A DNA stretch of 64,000 bases, from the NCBI GenBank assembly GCA_022450045.1, contig JAKURD010000010.1, forward strand, positions 1 to 64,000, in the 5' to 3' direction. This document shows, piece after piece, positions 52,262 to 61,041 of this stretch; the first letter of the stretch is position 1, and the number at the start of each line of letters is the position of its first letter. The notes below the pieces were generated by a model that saw nothing but the letters and a program-made list of their open reading frames with translations, did not search any database and was not told where the DNA came from. This DNA comes from Gracilimonas sp. (lineage in GTDB: Bacteria > Bacteroidota > Rhodothermia > Balneolales > Balneolaceae). A program made the translations under genes and the position numbers.

Positions 52262-54075
52262 CCGTAAATATCTCCCTTTTCATCGCTTACCTGAACGACT
52301 CTGAACATTCCCATTTCCATGTGATACAAGATATGACAATGGAAGGCCCATCGCCCTTTATCGCGTGGAGTAACTAAAGAGGAAATCCGCTGTGCAGGTT
52401 GAAGTAAAAGGGTGTGTTTTCTTGGATTATAGATTCCGTTTCCGTTTTCAAGTTCCATCCACATTCCGTGTAAGTGAATGGGGTGTTCCATCATAGTATC
52501 ATTGACCATTGTTAAGCGCAATCGTTCATTGTGCTTAAACTCAATCGGCCCATCTACTTCCCGGAATTTTTTCCCATCAAACGACCACATGTAACGCTCC
52601 ATATTACCGGTGAGGTGCAACTCCACTTCACGGGCTGGCTGCCGCTTGTCTTTATTGGGTTTCAGGCTTTTCAGATCTCTATACACCAGTACTTTACGGC
52701 CATCTTTCCCTAATCCGATACCGGGTTCATCCAGCCGGTCGTACTGGTAGTCTGCAATGGCAGCAGCGCCTATACCATGATCATCAGGTCCATGTTTAAC
52801 GGGGTCTGCAGTCTTTTTAGGCATCTGCATGTTTCCGTGATCCATATTCATATTTCCATGTCCTTTGTGATCCATGCCTTGCATGTCCATATTGCTATCC
52901 ATGTCCATGTCCATTCCATCCATATCCTCCATGTTCATTCCCATGTCTTTCATGGAGCGTTTGGGACGATCGCGGAGGGCAGGTACAGGTGCAACCATTC
53001 CCTCTCGTGGAGATAAAGTGCCTCGGATATATCCGCTTCGATCTATTGATTCAGCAAAAAGCGTGTACGCTTTATCCTCATCCGGTTCCACAATCACATC
53101 ATAGGTTTCTGCGATTCCAATACGAAATTCATCAACCATAACAGGTTCAATATTCTGTCCGTCAGCTTGAACTACCGTCATCTTCAGTCCGGGTATTCTA
53201 AAATCAAACATGGATCCCGCCGCGGCATTTATGACTCGCAATCGGATTTTTTCACCTTTTTTGAACAATGCATTCCAGTTTGAGCCTGGGGCTTTACCAT
53301 TCATAAGATAGGTATAATTAGCACCGGTAATATCTGCGAGATCGGTCGCACTCATTCTCATTTTTGCAAATGAAAGGTAATTCCTCATTGCATCGCCAAA
53401 GCCCATATTTTTAACATCGTTAAAAAACTCTCCAAAATCTCGCTGTTGATAGTTATAGTAACCCTCAGCTTTTTTTAGTTTATTAAGTACTTTATAGGGA
53501 CTATCAAACGTCCAGTCAGAGAGTATGACGGGATATTCTCGGTCAAATTCAACAGGATCTTCATCAGCCGGATCAATAATCAATGGCCCATAATGGCCAA
53601 GTTGTTCTTGTAATTTTGAGTGGCTGTGATACCAATAGGTGCCATTTTGAGCAACCGGATATCTGTATTCAAATGTTTCGCCTGGTTTAATACCTTCAAA
53701 GCTCACGCCGGGCACACCGTCCATCTGGAATGGCAGTAAGATACCATGCCAGTGTATAGAGGTATCCTCATCCAGATCATTTTTTACCCGGATAATAACA
53801 TCGGTTCCCTCTTTAAGCCGAATTAGCGGACCTGGAACCTGTCCGTTAATGGCCGTTGCCTTAGTCGTTTTTCCATCAATATTTAGGGATATCTCGCTAA
53901 TGGTTAAATCAAGTATATTGTCTTTTCCAACAGGTGTTAATACTTCTTTAGGCTTATTATTAAAACCCGTAAAGGCATAGGCCGGCAAAATAGAACTTAC
54001 TCCGGCCACGGCACCCATCGCGGCTGAATAACGCAGAAAGGTCTTACGGGATATGGTTTTTTTTTCTTCCTTCAT
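52258..54075 (-). CDS. copA: multicopper oxidase, copper resistance protein A
   Basis: This 605-residue periplasmic oxidase converts toxic Cu(I) to Cu(II). All copper-binding motifs are present: SIHWHGILLP, NGTYWYHSHSKLQEQLG, HPIHLHGMWME, and the T1/T3 block FHCHILYHMEMGMFRVV. A Met/His/Asp-rich insert at residues about 375-425 (MNMEDMDGMDMDMDSNMDMQ) can bind Cu(I). The export signal reads SRKTFLRY, with Arg-Lys instead of the twin Arg, followed by a hydrophobic stretch; this variant sometimes still works for Tat export. Promoter box 4 lies 84 bp upstream. Confidence 0.95.
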   Translation of the reverse strand: MKEEKKTISRKTFLRYSAAMGAVAGVSSILPAYAFTGFNNKPKEVLTPVGKDNILDLTISEISLNIDGKTTKATAINGQVPGPLIRLKEGTDVIIRVKNDLDEDTSIHWHGILLPFQMDGVPGVSFEGIKPGETFEYRYPVAQNGTYWYHSHSKLQEQLGHYGPLIIDPADEDPVEFDREYPVILSDWTFDSPYKVLNKLKKAEGYYNYQQRDFGEFFNDVKNMGFGDAMRNYLSFAKMRMSATDLADITGANYTYLMNGKAPGSNWNALFKKGEKIRLRVINAAAGSMFDFRIPGLKMTVVQADGQNIEPVMVDEFRIGIAETYDVIVEPDEDKAYTLFAESIDRSGYIRGTLSPREGMVAPVPALRDRPKRSMKDMGMNMEDMDGMDMDMDSNMDMQGMDHKGHGNMNMDHGNMQMPKKTADPVKHGPDDHGIGAAAIADYQYDRLDEPGIGLGKDGRKVLVYRDLKSLKPNKDKRQPAREVELHLTGNMERYMWSFDGKKFREVDGPIEFKHNERLRLTMVNDTMMEHPIHLHGMWMELENGNGIYNPRKHTLLLQPAQRISSLVTPRDKGRWAFHCHILYHMEMGMFRVVQVSDEKGDIYG

Positions 54076-54158
54076 AGTGGGTGTAACTTCTTCTTGCTTT
54101 ACTATTAATTGATAAGAGTTTGGTTTTAATCTATTACAATCAGAATGTAAGGAACAAA

Positions 54159-54177
54159 CCTTAAATTAAACTTAAAA
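54159..54177. promoter_or_regulatory. 11-bp direct-repeat box, site 4
   Basis: CCTTAAAT (54159) and ACTTAAAA (54170) are 11 bp apart, 84 bp upstream of copA. The sequence context AACCTTAAATTAAACTTAAA matches site 3. Confidence 0.6.
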
Positions 54178-54223
54178 TGTAAGATAAATTTTTGTACGAT
54201 GATATATAGGCCAATTCATGGGC

Positions 54224-54790
54224 TTAGTCAGTTATCATCCATATCATCATACCGGTCATTACAACACCACCGGCTATCCAGGGAAGAGAATTGTAACGAT
54301 GACCGATTGTATATGATTCCGAAACCGGCCGGTTAGCCGATATAGTAACGGTATTTACCGGTTGCTTCTGGGATTGGTAATCAATGATGAAGATGATATT
54401 GTAGTCTCCGGGTTCATAAAAACGATAGGAAAACACCCACAAGCCACGAGTGGAAAGAGAAGGGTCAGGTGATATTTTTGTATAATTGTTTGTGTCACTA
54501 CTTGCTGCATTTCTACGTATCTCAAGTGATGCCGATGAAAATATATCTTCTTGATTAGAATCATTAGAGACCAATTGGAGCTCGAATCGCACCTGTTTGC
54601 CCGCTTCAGCTGATGGGAAAGTTGCCCTCAGGGTTTGGTTCGCTACCTGTTGTTCTTTCACCAGCACCTGCTGCGATTTCTGGCCTGGGCGATTGGTATT
54701 GTGATTACCTCCCCACCCCATAGTCATACAGCCTTTAAAAAAAAGAGACAATATGATTAGCGAAAGTAGAAAGTGACTACTGTTCTTCAT
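54224..54790 (-). CDS. lipoprotein with YtkA-like beta domain, unknown
   Basis: This 188-residue protein has a lipobox FFKGC near residue 21, a beta-sandwich-like middle (VRFELQLVSN, GLWVFSYRFYEPGDYNIIFIIDYQ) and a C-terminal membrane helix (LPWIAGGVVMTGMMIWMI). The middle resembles FixH/YtkA-type domains seen near copper proteins. Double anchoring (lipid and helix) is unusual. It lies between copA and a small repeat protein gene. Confidence 0.55.
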   Translation of the reverse strand: MKNSSHFLLSLIILSLFFKGCMTMGWGGNHNTNRPGQKSQQVLVKEQQVANQTLRATFPSAEAGKQVRFELQLVSNDSNQEDIFSSASLEIRRNAASSDTNNYTKISPDPSLSTRGLWVFSYRFYEPGDYNIIFIIDYQSQKQPVNTVTISANRPVSESYTIGHRYNSLPWIAGGVVMTGMMIWMITD

Positions 54791-54832
54791 TATTTGTGAG
54801 TGGTGTTAAATTATGAGTACTGATTATTACAG

Positions 54833-55051
54833 TTAATTTTGGCTACCTTCCATCATACCACCGTGGCCACGTCCGCTATTTTCCCAATGGTCACTCATGC
54901 CATTGTTGTTGCTGTCTACAAAACCGGGGCCGTACCAGATGGGGCTGCCGTTCTGGGCATAATCGCTCATGCTGTTTGCATTGTTATCCACAAACATGGA
55001 ATATACAGGTTCATCCTCTTCCAATGCCGTGAGGTTACTGCCTATCAACAC
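54833..55051 (-). CDS. small protein with Asp/Asn-rich repeats
   Basis: The frame gives 72 residues from a TTG start. Two repeats of the type FVDNNANSMSDYAQNGSPIW and FVDSNNNGMSDHWENSG resemble Ca2+-binding thrombospondin type-3-like loops (D-x-N-x-N-x-x-x-D). The C-terminus is His/Gly/Met-rich (RGHGGMMEG). No signal peptide is visible in any upstream frame, so the start may be wrong or the 5' end may be lost. Metal binding is a reasonable guess; the family is not recognised. Confidence 0.4.
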   Translation of the reverse strand: MLIGSNLTALEEDEPVYSMFVDNNANSMSDYAQNGSPIWYGPGFVDSNNNGMSDHWENSGRGHGGMMEGSQN

Positions 55052-55127
55052 AAGCGGGCCCGGGACAAATGAAGGCGATTGGCTTTGTACTTTGCATAAC
55101 GTTCGTAGGCGGCAAGTAAGTTTACTG

Positions 55128-55445
55128 TTAATTACTTTGCTGAAGAAATGTGACGATTTTCTCGGTCTCCTCGGCTGTTAGGCCGGCACGGATTCGCATG
55201 TGAGAGCCAATGGCATCCCATTGCCGGTCACTGAAAGCCGTTGGATCTGGCGCGTTATGGCATCGCCCGCAAGTTTCACCCCACAAAACAGCTCCCGATT
55301 TCTCTAAAGTAAATGACAAATCGTCAAGGCCATCATTAGAGGTAGCTTCGGTGGTTTCTTTACTTGTGCTGCAACTATAGGTCGTAAAAGCCAAGGTTGT
55401 TAAAATTACTAGTGTCAATAATTTTGATATGCCTGAAAATTTCAT
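55128..55445 (-). CDS. c-type cytochrome lipoprotein (small)
   Basis: This 105-residue protein has a lipoprotein signal (AFTTYSCSTSK, Cys 25). It carries one haem site, CGRCH, in LWGETCGRCHNAPDP and an axial Met candidate in GSHMRIRAGL. The C-terminal helix TEKIVTFLQQSN is typical. It lies 19 bp downstream of the outer-membrane barrel gene on the same strand. Confidence 0.85.
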   Translation of the reverse strand: MKFSGISKLLTLVILTTLAFTTYSCSTSKETTEATSNDGLDDLSFTLEKSGAVLWGETCGRCHNAPDPTAFSDRQWDAIGSHMRIRAGLTAEETEKIVTFLQQSN

Positions 55446-55464
55446 AGTGATTATTTTTTAAGTG

Positions 55465-56745
55465 TTAAAATCCTAAAGCGTAATGAAGGTACATGCCCGA
55501 AAAAGTATCTTCATTATTGTCGGTTATTTGATAGCTGAATTTTATAACCGAACGCCATGATATCCAGTAGTTAATACCGAATGCTATTTGGGTACGGTCA
55601 CCCTCATTGTGAACTTCCTCTTCTTCCCCGCCACCAACAACTTCCGGGGTAAATAAAGATTTTAACCGCAAGCTGTTACTGGTGCCATTTTCTGATACTT
55701 TGGGCGAGGTGGTTTCGGGTTCATCCCCATGTTCCTCAGAAGCTTCTGGTAAGTCGATACCTGAGTATCGGCCTACAAATTCAAGTTTACTAAGGAATGG
55801 GCTGCTTGAGAGTGAGGGGCGGTAAGCTATTTGAGTGTAATAGGCACTGCTTTTTTGATCAAAAATAAGCTCGTCGCCGTCGGGTAAAACCAATTCAAAT
55901 TCATCAATATTTGATTGGTTCCATTGAGCCTTAATATCAATATTACCTTTAATTGGCTGGATGCTGTTTTTTACAAAAGATAGATCAAACGCATAATTTA
56001 ACATACCTACCTTGCCATAATCAAAGTCTTTATTTGCAATGTTGGAAGTGTATTGCGCAGATACCCCTAATTCCAGGGCAGAATTATTAAAGGGTAAAAA
56101 GCCAAATCTTCCACCAATAGCCTTTTCATTATTATTATCCTCAAAGTTCAACCCACTCAGGCTGACTTCCGGGGCCGATGTTGAATCTTCATCATGTACC
56201 GAAAGTATGGAACCATTCGACAAATATAGTGAGTAATTAAACTTTGAATTTCCAAGATCAGCAGCGCCTCTTAGTTCTGCCCCAAACTCGTTGGTTGGCC
56301 CCACAGGGTCGTGCCCCATTCCCAGGGGTGCGGTTGGCAATTTGTTTATCCATGCCGGGTGAATCCTGTCGTTAAAAGCACCAAATGGGGTAAGAAAATT
56401 ACCTACTCTAAGTATAGCATAATCATTTAAGATATAAGATATATTGGCATACTCCAGGGCAAACTGAACACCATCGCCTTCAAATTCAATTTCGAGCTCA
56501 CTCTCGAAAAGTATTCTATCTCCTTGTTTCCACATTAAGATAGGGGCGTATTGCCCGCTTACAAAAGAGCTGTTGCCATCAATGGATTGAAATCCGGCAT
56601 GTGAATAGCCCCTCGCTAAAAAATTGGAAGTGCCGGGTTTAAGGGATTCCAGATCTTGCTTTGCCTCTTCATTATAGGTTTGCGCAAGTAAGGGGCCTGC
56701 AGATAACAAAAGAGTACAGATTAGTAATAGTAATTTTTTTCCCAT
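55465..56745 (-). CDS. outer-membrane beta-barrel (porin-like) protein
   Basis: This 426-residue protein has a signal peptide (LLLLICTLLLSAGPLLAQ). Alternating hydrophobic strands typical of a 14-18-strand barrel follow (FALEYANISYILNDYAILRVGNFLTPFG, FGAELRGAADLGNSKFNYSLYL, RTQIAFGINYWISWRSVIKFSY) and a C-terminal Phe (LHYALGF). An acidic His-containing loop occurs near residue 335. It lies between two cytochrome c genes, so it may admit a redox substrate or work in outer-membrane electron transfer (inferred). Confidence 0.8.
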   Translation of the reverse strand: MGKKLLLLICTLLLSAGPLLAQTYNEEAKQDLESLKPGTSNFLARGYSHAGFQSIDGNSSFVSGQYAPILMWKQGDRILFESELEIEFEGDGVQFALEYANISYILNDYAILRVGNFLTPFGAFNDRIHPAWINKLPTAPLGMGHDPVGPTNEFGAELRGAADLGNSKFNYSLYLSNGSILSVHDEDSTSAPEVSLSGLNFEDNNNEKAIGGRFGFLPFNNSALELGVSAQYTSNIANKDFDYGKVGMLNYAFDLSFVKNSIQPIKGNIDIKAQWNQSNIDEFELVLPDGDELIFDQKSSAYYTQIAYRPSLSSSPFLSKLEFVGRYSGIDLPEASEEHGDEPETTSPKVSENGTSNSLRLKSLFTPEVVGGGEEEEVHNEGDRTQIAFGINYWISWRSVIKFSYQITDNNEDTFSGMYLHYALGF

Positions 56746-56783
56746 CGTTGACTTCCTTAGTTAATGAATTATGATTGAATGTG

Positions 56784-57191
56784 TTATTTGTCTGTATTTA
56801 AAGATCGGATGTAGTGTACAACAGCCCAGGCCTGCTGCTCGGAAAGTTGACTTTTAAAGCCTGGCATTGGTGGGCGCCCCTCCTGTAATTTCCAGTAAAT
56901 GGCTCCATCAGTTTGTGCCTGCATCGCTTCTGAGGTCAGATCTGCCGGTTTGGGTTGTAAGGCTGATGCAGTTACCCCATCTCCTTTTCCTGCCTTGCCA
57001 TGGCAGACTGTGCAAAGCTGAGCAAAGATTTGTTTACCTGCATTGAGTACACGGTCAGATTTATCTAACGGGTTTTCCAGCTGTTGGGCTTCTTTGGGGG
57101 CTTCCCAGTTGTTTTGGGCAAGCGCCAGTACCGGTGACAGCGACCACAAAGCCACTATCAGAATTGGCGTAATATATTTTAGCTGTACCAT
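56784..57191 (-). CDS. c-type cytochrome (periplasmic)
   Basis: This 135-residue protein has a signal peptide (VALWSLSPVLALAQ), one haem site CTVCH in FAQLCTVCHGKAGKGDG and an axial Met in RPPMPGFKSQLSEQQAW. It is a typical monohaem electron carrier of the cytochrome c6/cbb3-accessory type. It is first of a three-gene minus-strand group: cytochrome, barrel, cytochrome lipoprotein. Confidence 0.88.
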   Translation of the reverse strand: MVQLKYITPILIVALWSLSPVLALAQNNWEAPKEAQQLENPLDKSDRVLNAGKQIFAQLCTVCHGKAGKGDGVTASALQPKPADLTSEAMQAQTDGAIYWKLQEGRPPMPGFKSQLSEQQAWAVVHYIRSLNTDK

Positions 57192-57348
57192 ATGTTTACG
57201 ATGTTTTTATTTGTTTTTTTGATTTAAAATTCTGTTTTATACAAATCAGTAAAGGTCTTGCAAAACTATATTTATCTGTCATTGAACTTGATTCAGGATG
57301 CCCCCTCTGGGTTTTACACAGCCTTCCTCTATTTAGCCATTACTGAAA

Positions 57349-57365
57349 TACAAACATTATGCCAA
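57349..57365 (-). promoter_or_regulatory. possible sigma54 promoter, within gap 57192-57668
   Basis: On the minus strand TTGGCATAATGTTTGTA matches the -24/-12 consensus YTGGCACGRNNNTTGCW at most positions with correct spacing, 158 bp upstream of the cytochrome-barrel-cytochrome operon. The -12 C is replaced by T, so it is weak. A sigma54-type activator gene begins 300 bp away. The rest of the 477-bp gap shows no gene. Confidence 0.3.
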
Positions 57366-57668
57366 ACTAATCAAAATGACTGAAATCAATTTTTAAAGCG
57401 TTATAAGAGATATTAATGTACTTAGATGATAAGAAGTAAAGCCAGATAATTATAAATTTATGACAAAATAAAAAAGTTATACAGAATGTAATCTCCTGTA
57501 AATGTGCATTTGTAATCTCTAAGCTTGATATTCACAATAATGAAACAAAAAAATATCTTTTGTCACAACTATGTTACAGTTGAATAGCGATAAAATAAGT
57601 TAGCTTGAATGAGACAGGAAAATCGTTTTTAGACTTGAAGATAGAAAGCTGAAAGTAGATTGGATGTT

Positions 57669-59057
57669 TCAGGGCCGGAAATCAGCCGGGTCAAAATTGT
57701 TCTTTTTCAGTAACCGGTACATGGTTCCGCGAGGTATTTTTGCCTGTTCAGCCGCTTTGGTAACATCTCCTTTATGGGCCTCCAAAAGTTCGGCAAAATA
57801 TTGTTTTTCAAAATCTGCAATATGTTGGTCTCGCAGCTCGAAAAAACCGGCACTCTCACTTTCCGAATAATCTCCCGCTGCGGTTATAATGTCATCAGGC
57901 AGGTCTTCAACCCCGATTGGGTTGTTTTGTGTCATAACCAGCGTTTTCTTGAGCACATTTTGTAATTCACGAACATTGCCCGGCCAGTGATAATATTTTA
58001 ATACCTCGAGCGCTTCTGGATCCATCTCAATAGAATCACGTTTCAATTGCCACGATTGTAATTCCAGAAAATGAGACACCAGCAAAGGTATATCTTCAAC
58101 ACGTTTTCGTAGTGGAGGTAAATCTACCTGTGCCACGTTAATACGATGGTAGAGATCCATCCGGAAACGTTCCTCACGGATTTCTTTTTCCAGGTCAAGT
58201 GAGGTGGCCGCTATAATACGCACATCTATCTCTCGTTCACGGTTGCCGCCAACCCGGCGGATCTTTCGTTCCTGTAGCACGCGAAGTAATTTTGCCTGCA
58301 ATTTGAGTGGAAGATGGCCAATCTCATCGAGAAAAAAAGTGCCTTTATCCGCAAATTCTAAAAGTCCCATATTTTTTTGGGCAGCCCCGGTGAAGGCTCC
58401 TTTTTCATGGCCGAAAAATTCACTTTCCATCAGATCTTGTGGGATGGCTCCGCAGTCTATCGGAACAAAATTATTGTTTTTGCGGTTGCTATTCTGATGG
58501 ATATTTCGGGCCACTAATTCTTTGCCTGTACCGGTTTCTCCGAGTATCAAGACGTCAATATCCGCGTTGGCAATGCGCCGGATAGTTTCAAATACTTTTT
58601 GCATGGGAGGACATTTGCCGATCATTTCACCCATGCGATGATCTTGCTTGACCTGTCGGCGCAGGAGGCGATTCTCTTCTTGTAATTTTTTTTCAATGAG
58701 GAGCCGTTCCACTTTATGTTGCAAATCGTCGGGAAGAAATGGTTTGGTAATATAGTCTGCGGCTCCCAATTTCATACTCGCAACGGCTGTTTCCACAGAT
58801 GGATAGGCCGTTAGCATCAGTACCAGTGTTTCAGCATCTTGCCGGCGTGCTAATCGAAGTAACTCAATACCGTCTGTTCCGGGCATTTTAATATCGGTGA
58901 TTAAGATATCCCACGGTTCCGACAACAAAAGTTTTGCAGCCTTTGAACTATCTTGTTCCGACAACACATCCGTGTCAGGAAGATCATTCAGCGTGTCTAC
59001 ACACACTTCCAGCATTCCCGGTTCGTCATCTACGACCAAAATTCTTGCATTAGCCAT
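57669..59057 (-). CDS. sigma54-dependent response regulator (NtrC family)
   Basis: This 462-residue protein has three domains. A receiver domain (phospho-Asp in ILITDIKMPGTDG, near residue 54; Lys in ADYITKPF) is followed by an AAA+ ATPase with Walker A GETGTGKE, the sigma54-contacting GAFTGA loop in HEKGAFTGAAQK, and Walker B FFLDEIGHL. The third is a Fis-type helix-turn-helix (KGDVTKAAEQAKIPRGTMYRLLKK). It needs sigma54 RNA polymerase. The histidine kinase gene overlaps its start by 8 bp, forming one two-component system. Confidence 0.95.
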   Translation of the reverse strand: MANARILVVDDEPGMLEVCVDTLNDLPDTDVLSEQDSSKAAKLLLSEPWDILITDIKMPGTDGIELLRLARRQDAETLVLMLTAYPSVETAVASMKLGAADYITKPFLPDDLQHKVERLLIEKKLQEENRLLRRQVKQDHRMGEMIGKCPPMQKVFETIRRIANADIDVLILGETGTGKELVARNIHQNSNRKNNNFVPIDCGAIPQDLMESEFFGHEKGAFTGAAQKNMGLLEFADKGTFFLDEIGHLPLKLQAKLLRVLQERKIRRVGGNREREIDVRIIAATSLDLEKEIREERFRMDLYHRINVAQVDLPPLRKRVEDIPLLVSHFLELQSWQLKRDSIEMDPEALEVLKYYHWPGNVRELQNVLKKTLVMTQNNPIGVEDLPDDIITAAGDYSESESAGFFELRDQHIADFEKQYFAELLEAHKGDVTKAAEQAKIPRGTMYRLLKKNNFDPADFRP

Positions 59058-61041
59058 TTTTTTTCACTCCTTCCTGAAAGGGTGCGGTTGGTATTTTGAT
59101 GGTGAATGTTGTTCCCTGCCCTGGTTTGCTGCCTACATTAATGCTGCCTTCGTGGCTTCGAATAATTCCGGAGCAGATGGATAGCCCCAGCCCCGTCCCA
59201 TGTTCTTTTTCTTTTGTGGTAAAAAAGGGTTCAAAAATTTTGTTCTGTATATTCTGTGGTATTCCGTCTCCGGTATCTTGAATCCATAGAATCAAAAATC
59301 CGGTCGCCTCTTTTCCCTCATTAGTTGGTTGATCAGCCTTAATAATCAGACGTCCGCCTTCGGGCATGGCATCAAGGGCATTTAAGAAGAGATTCAGGAA
59401 TACCTGCTGCATTTCGTCTGCATTTGCCATCACCGGGAGCAGTGAATCCGGGAGGTGATTTTCTATTGAAATCCCATTTTTTTGAGCTGTCTGTTCAATC
59501 ATTGATAGTGCATTTTGTATGGGAATGCAGAGGTCAAGTTTGTTTCGGAAAGCTACAGAGGGGCGACAATAGGAAAGCAACCCTTTGGCTATATCGGAAA
59601 CCCGGTCTGCGGCATCGATGATTTTTATCATCTCTTGCTTCATTTTCTCCGACATCTCATCAGCCCGCCGAAACAATAACAGGCGGCTTTTGGCACTAAT
59701 GATAGTTATGGGGTTGTTCACTTCATGGGCAATTTTTCCGGCCAATTCTCCAACAGCAGCCAGTTTACCGGCACGCAGCATTTGTTGTTGGGCTTCCTTT
59801 TGTTCGGTTATATCCATAGCCAGTGAAACAGCACGGTCGTAATTACCGTCTTTATCCAGAAGTGCAGCAGTCGTTATGCGGAAAGTTCGGGATTCATTTC
59901 CGTGGCCGGTATCATTCACTGTTATCTCATTCGTACGTGTTTTTCCATCCTTCAATGTTTTGGCAATAAAACCTGCTTCATCAGATGCACTGTCTGATAC
60001 CGTACCGTTGATGAATGTTTGGTCGAACCATATTTCCCAAATCAAATTTGCCCACAAAGGAATCCCCTTTTTGCTGCTAACCAGGAGGCCGGTTTTGGTA
60101 GTTTCCAATGATTTTTCAATCAGTTGACGTTGTTCCAGCGATTGATCTGCAAATAGGGCAAGCTGTTGTTCATCGCTGCGTATTCTGCTCATAATGGTAT
60201 CAATAAAAAAAGCACTCAATAAAAATATCGTAGCCATCAATCCTACAACGCTGCTTACATAAAGAGGTTTTTGCGACGCATGTACGGTCGTTCCGTAATC
60301 TTCGAAATGAGGGAATACCGTGAGCGTATAGTGCTCAAAAATTCCGGTGATCTCTCCCGCCGCCATCACGATCAATAGAATAATGGCTGTTGCAGTAACT
60401 GCATAGAATTGCTTTTGGCTTAATAAAATACCCGCAATTAATACATGAATAAGCAGTATAAATGTGAACGGGTTTTCAATACCACCGGAAAAATGCAGTA
60501 AAATCGTCAACAGTACCAGGTCAACGTAGGCTTGGACAGGTAGTAAAAACCTATCGAAATTATGGTGGCGATCCAAAATCATAAATATCACATTAAAGAC
60601 CCCGAGGCAGCCAATAGTAATAATCACCGGCCACCATACCTCCATCGGCAGCCATTTATAGACAAAAATTACCAGATATACCAATACCAAAGCCAGGAAA
60701 ACCGCAACCCAGCGCATAATAATGAACCAATTTATAAATTTTTCCAATCGTTTTCTTTGGTTCGGGCGTTCACCGAGAGTCCATTTTTGAGCTGACAGCA
60801 GCGAATCGGAGGCTTTGACTACCAGCCAACCGACCAAAATAACGGAAACCAATGCGATGAAAATCCCCCTGAACAAATGAAATGGTTGCAATTCTTCTGC
60901 TGTAAAATCATCAAGCCAAAAAGACTCAGTAATTTCAAACAGGCCAAATAAAGCAATGACAACACCACAGGCCAATAAAACAGATCGCAAGATTGCCCTT
61001 CGAAAAGTAGGAGGATCCGGATTTGAAGAAGTCAGATTCAT
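59050..61041 (-). CDS. sensor histidine kinase partner of the NtrC-type regulator
   Basis: This 663-residue membrane sensor has about seven or eight N-terminal helices (VVIALFGLFEITE..., WVAVFLALVLVYLVIFVYKW, FIDTIMSRI), no large periplasmic loop, then a PAS-like segment (LETTKTGLLVSSKKGIPLW). The kinase core shows phospho-His in ELAGKIAHEVNNPIT, N-box LNLFLNALDAMPEGG, and G-boxes DTGDGIP and GTGLGLSICSG. The transmembrane sensor type suggests it detects something in the membrane, such as quinone redox state. It lies upstream of and overlaps the response regulator gene. Confidence 0.93.
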   Translation of the reverse strand: MNLTSSNPDPPTFRRAILRSVLLACGVVIALFGLFEITESFWLDDFTAEELQPFHLFRGIFIALVSVILVGWLVVKASDSLLSAQKWTLGERPNQRKRLEKFINWFIIMRWVAVFLALVLVYLVIFVYKWLPMEVWWPVIITIGCLGVFNVIFMILDRHHNFDRFLLPVQAYVDLVLLTILLHFSGGIENPFTFILLIHVLIAGILLSQKQFYAVTATAIILLIVMAAGEITGIFEHYTLTVFPHFEDYGTTVHASQKPLYVSSVVGLMATIFLLSAFFIDTIMSRIRSDEQQLALFADQSLEQRQLIEKSLETTKTGLLVSSKKGIPLWANLIWEIWFDQTFINGTVSDSASDEAGFIAKTLKDGKTRTNEITVNDTGHGNESRTFRITTAALLDKDGNYDRAVSLAMDITEQKEAQQQMLRAGKLAAVGELAGKIAHEVNNPITIISAKSRLLLFRRADEMSEKMKQEMIKIIDAADRVSDIAKGLLSYCRPSVAFRNKLDLCIPIQNALSMIEQTAQKNGISIENHLPDSLLPVMANADEMQQVFLNLFLNALDAMPEGGRLIIKADQPTNEGKEATGFLILWIQDTGDGIPQNIQNKIFEPFFTTKEKEHGTGLGLSICSGIIRSHEGSINVGSKPGQGTTFTIKIPTAPFQEGVKKNG

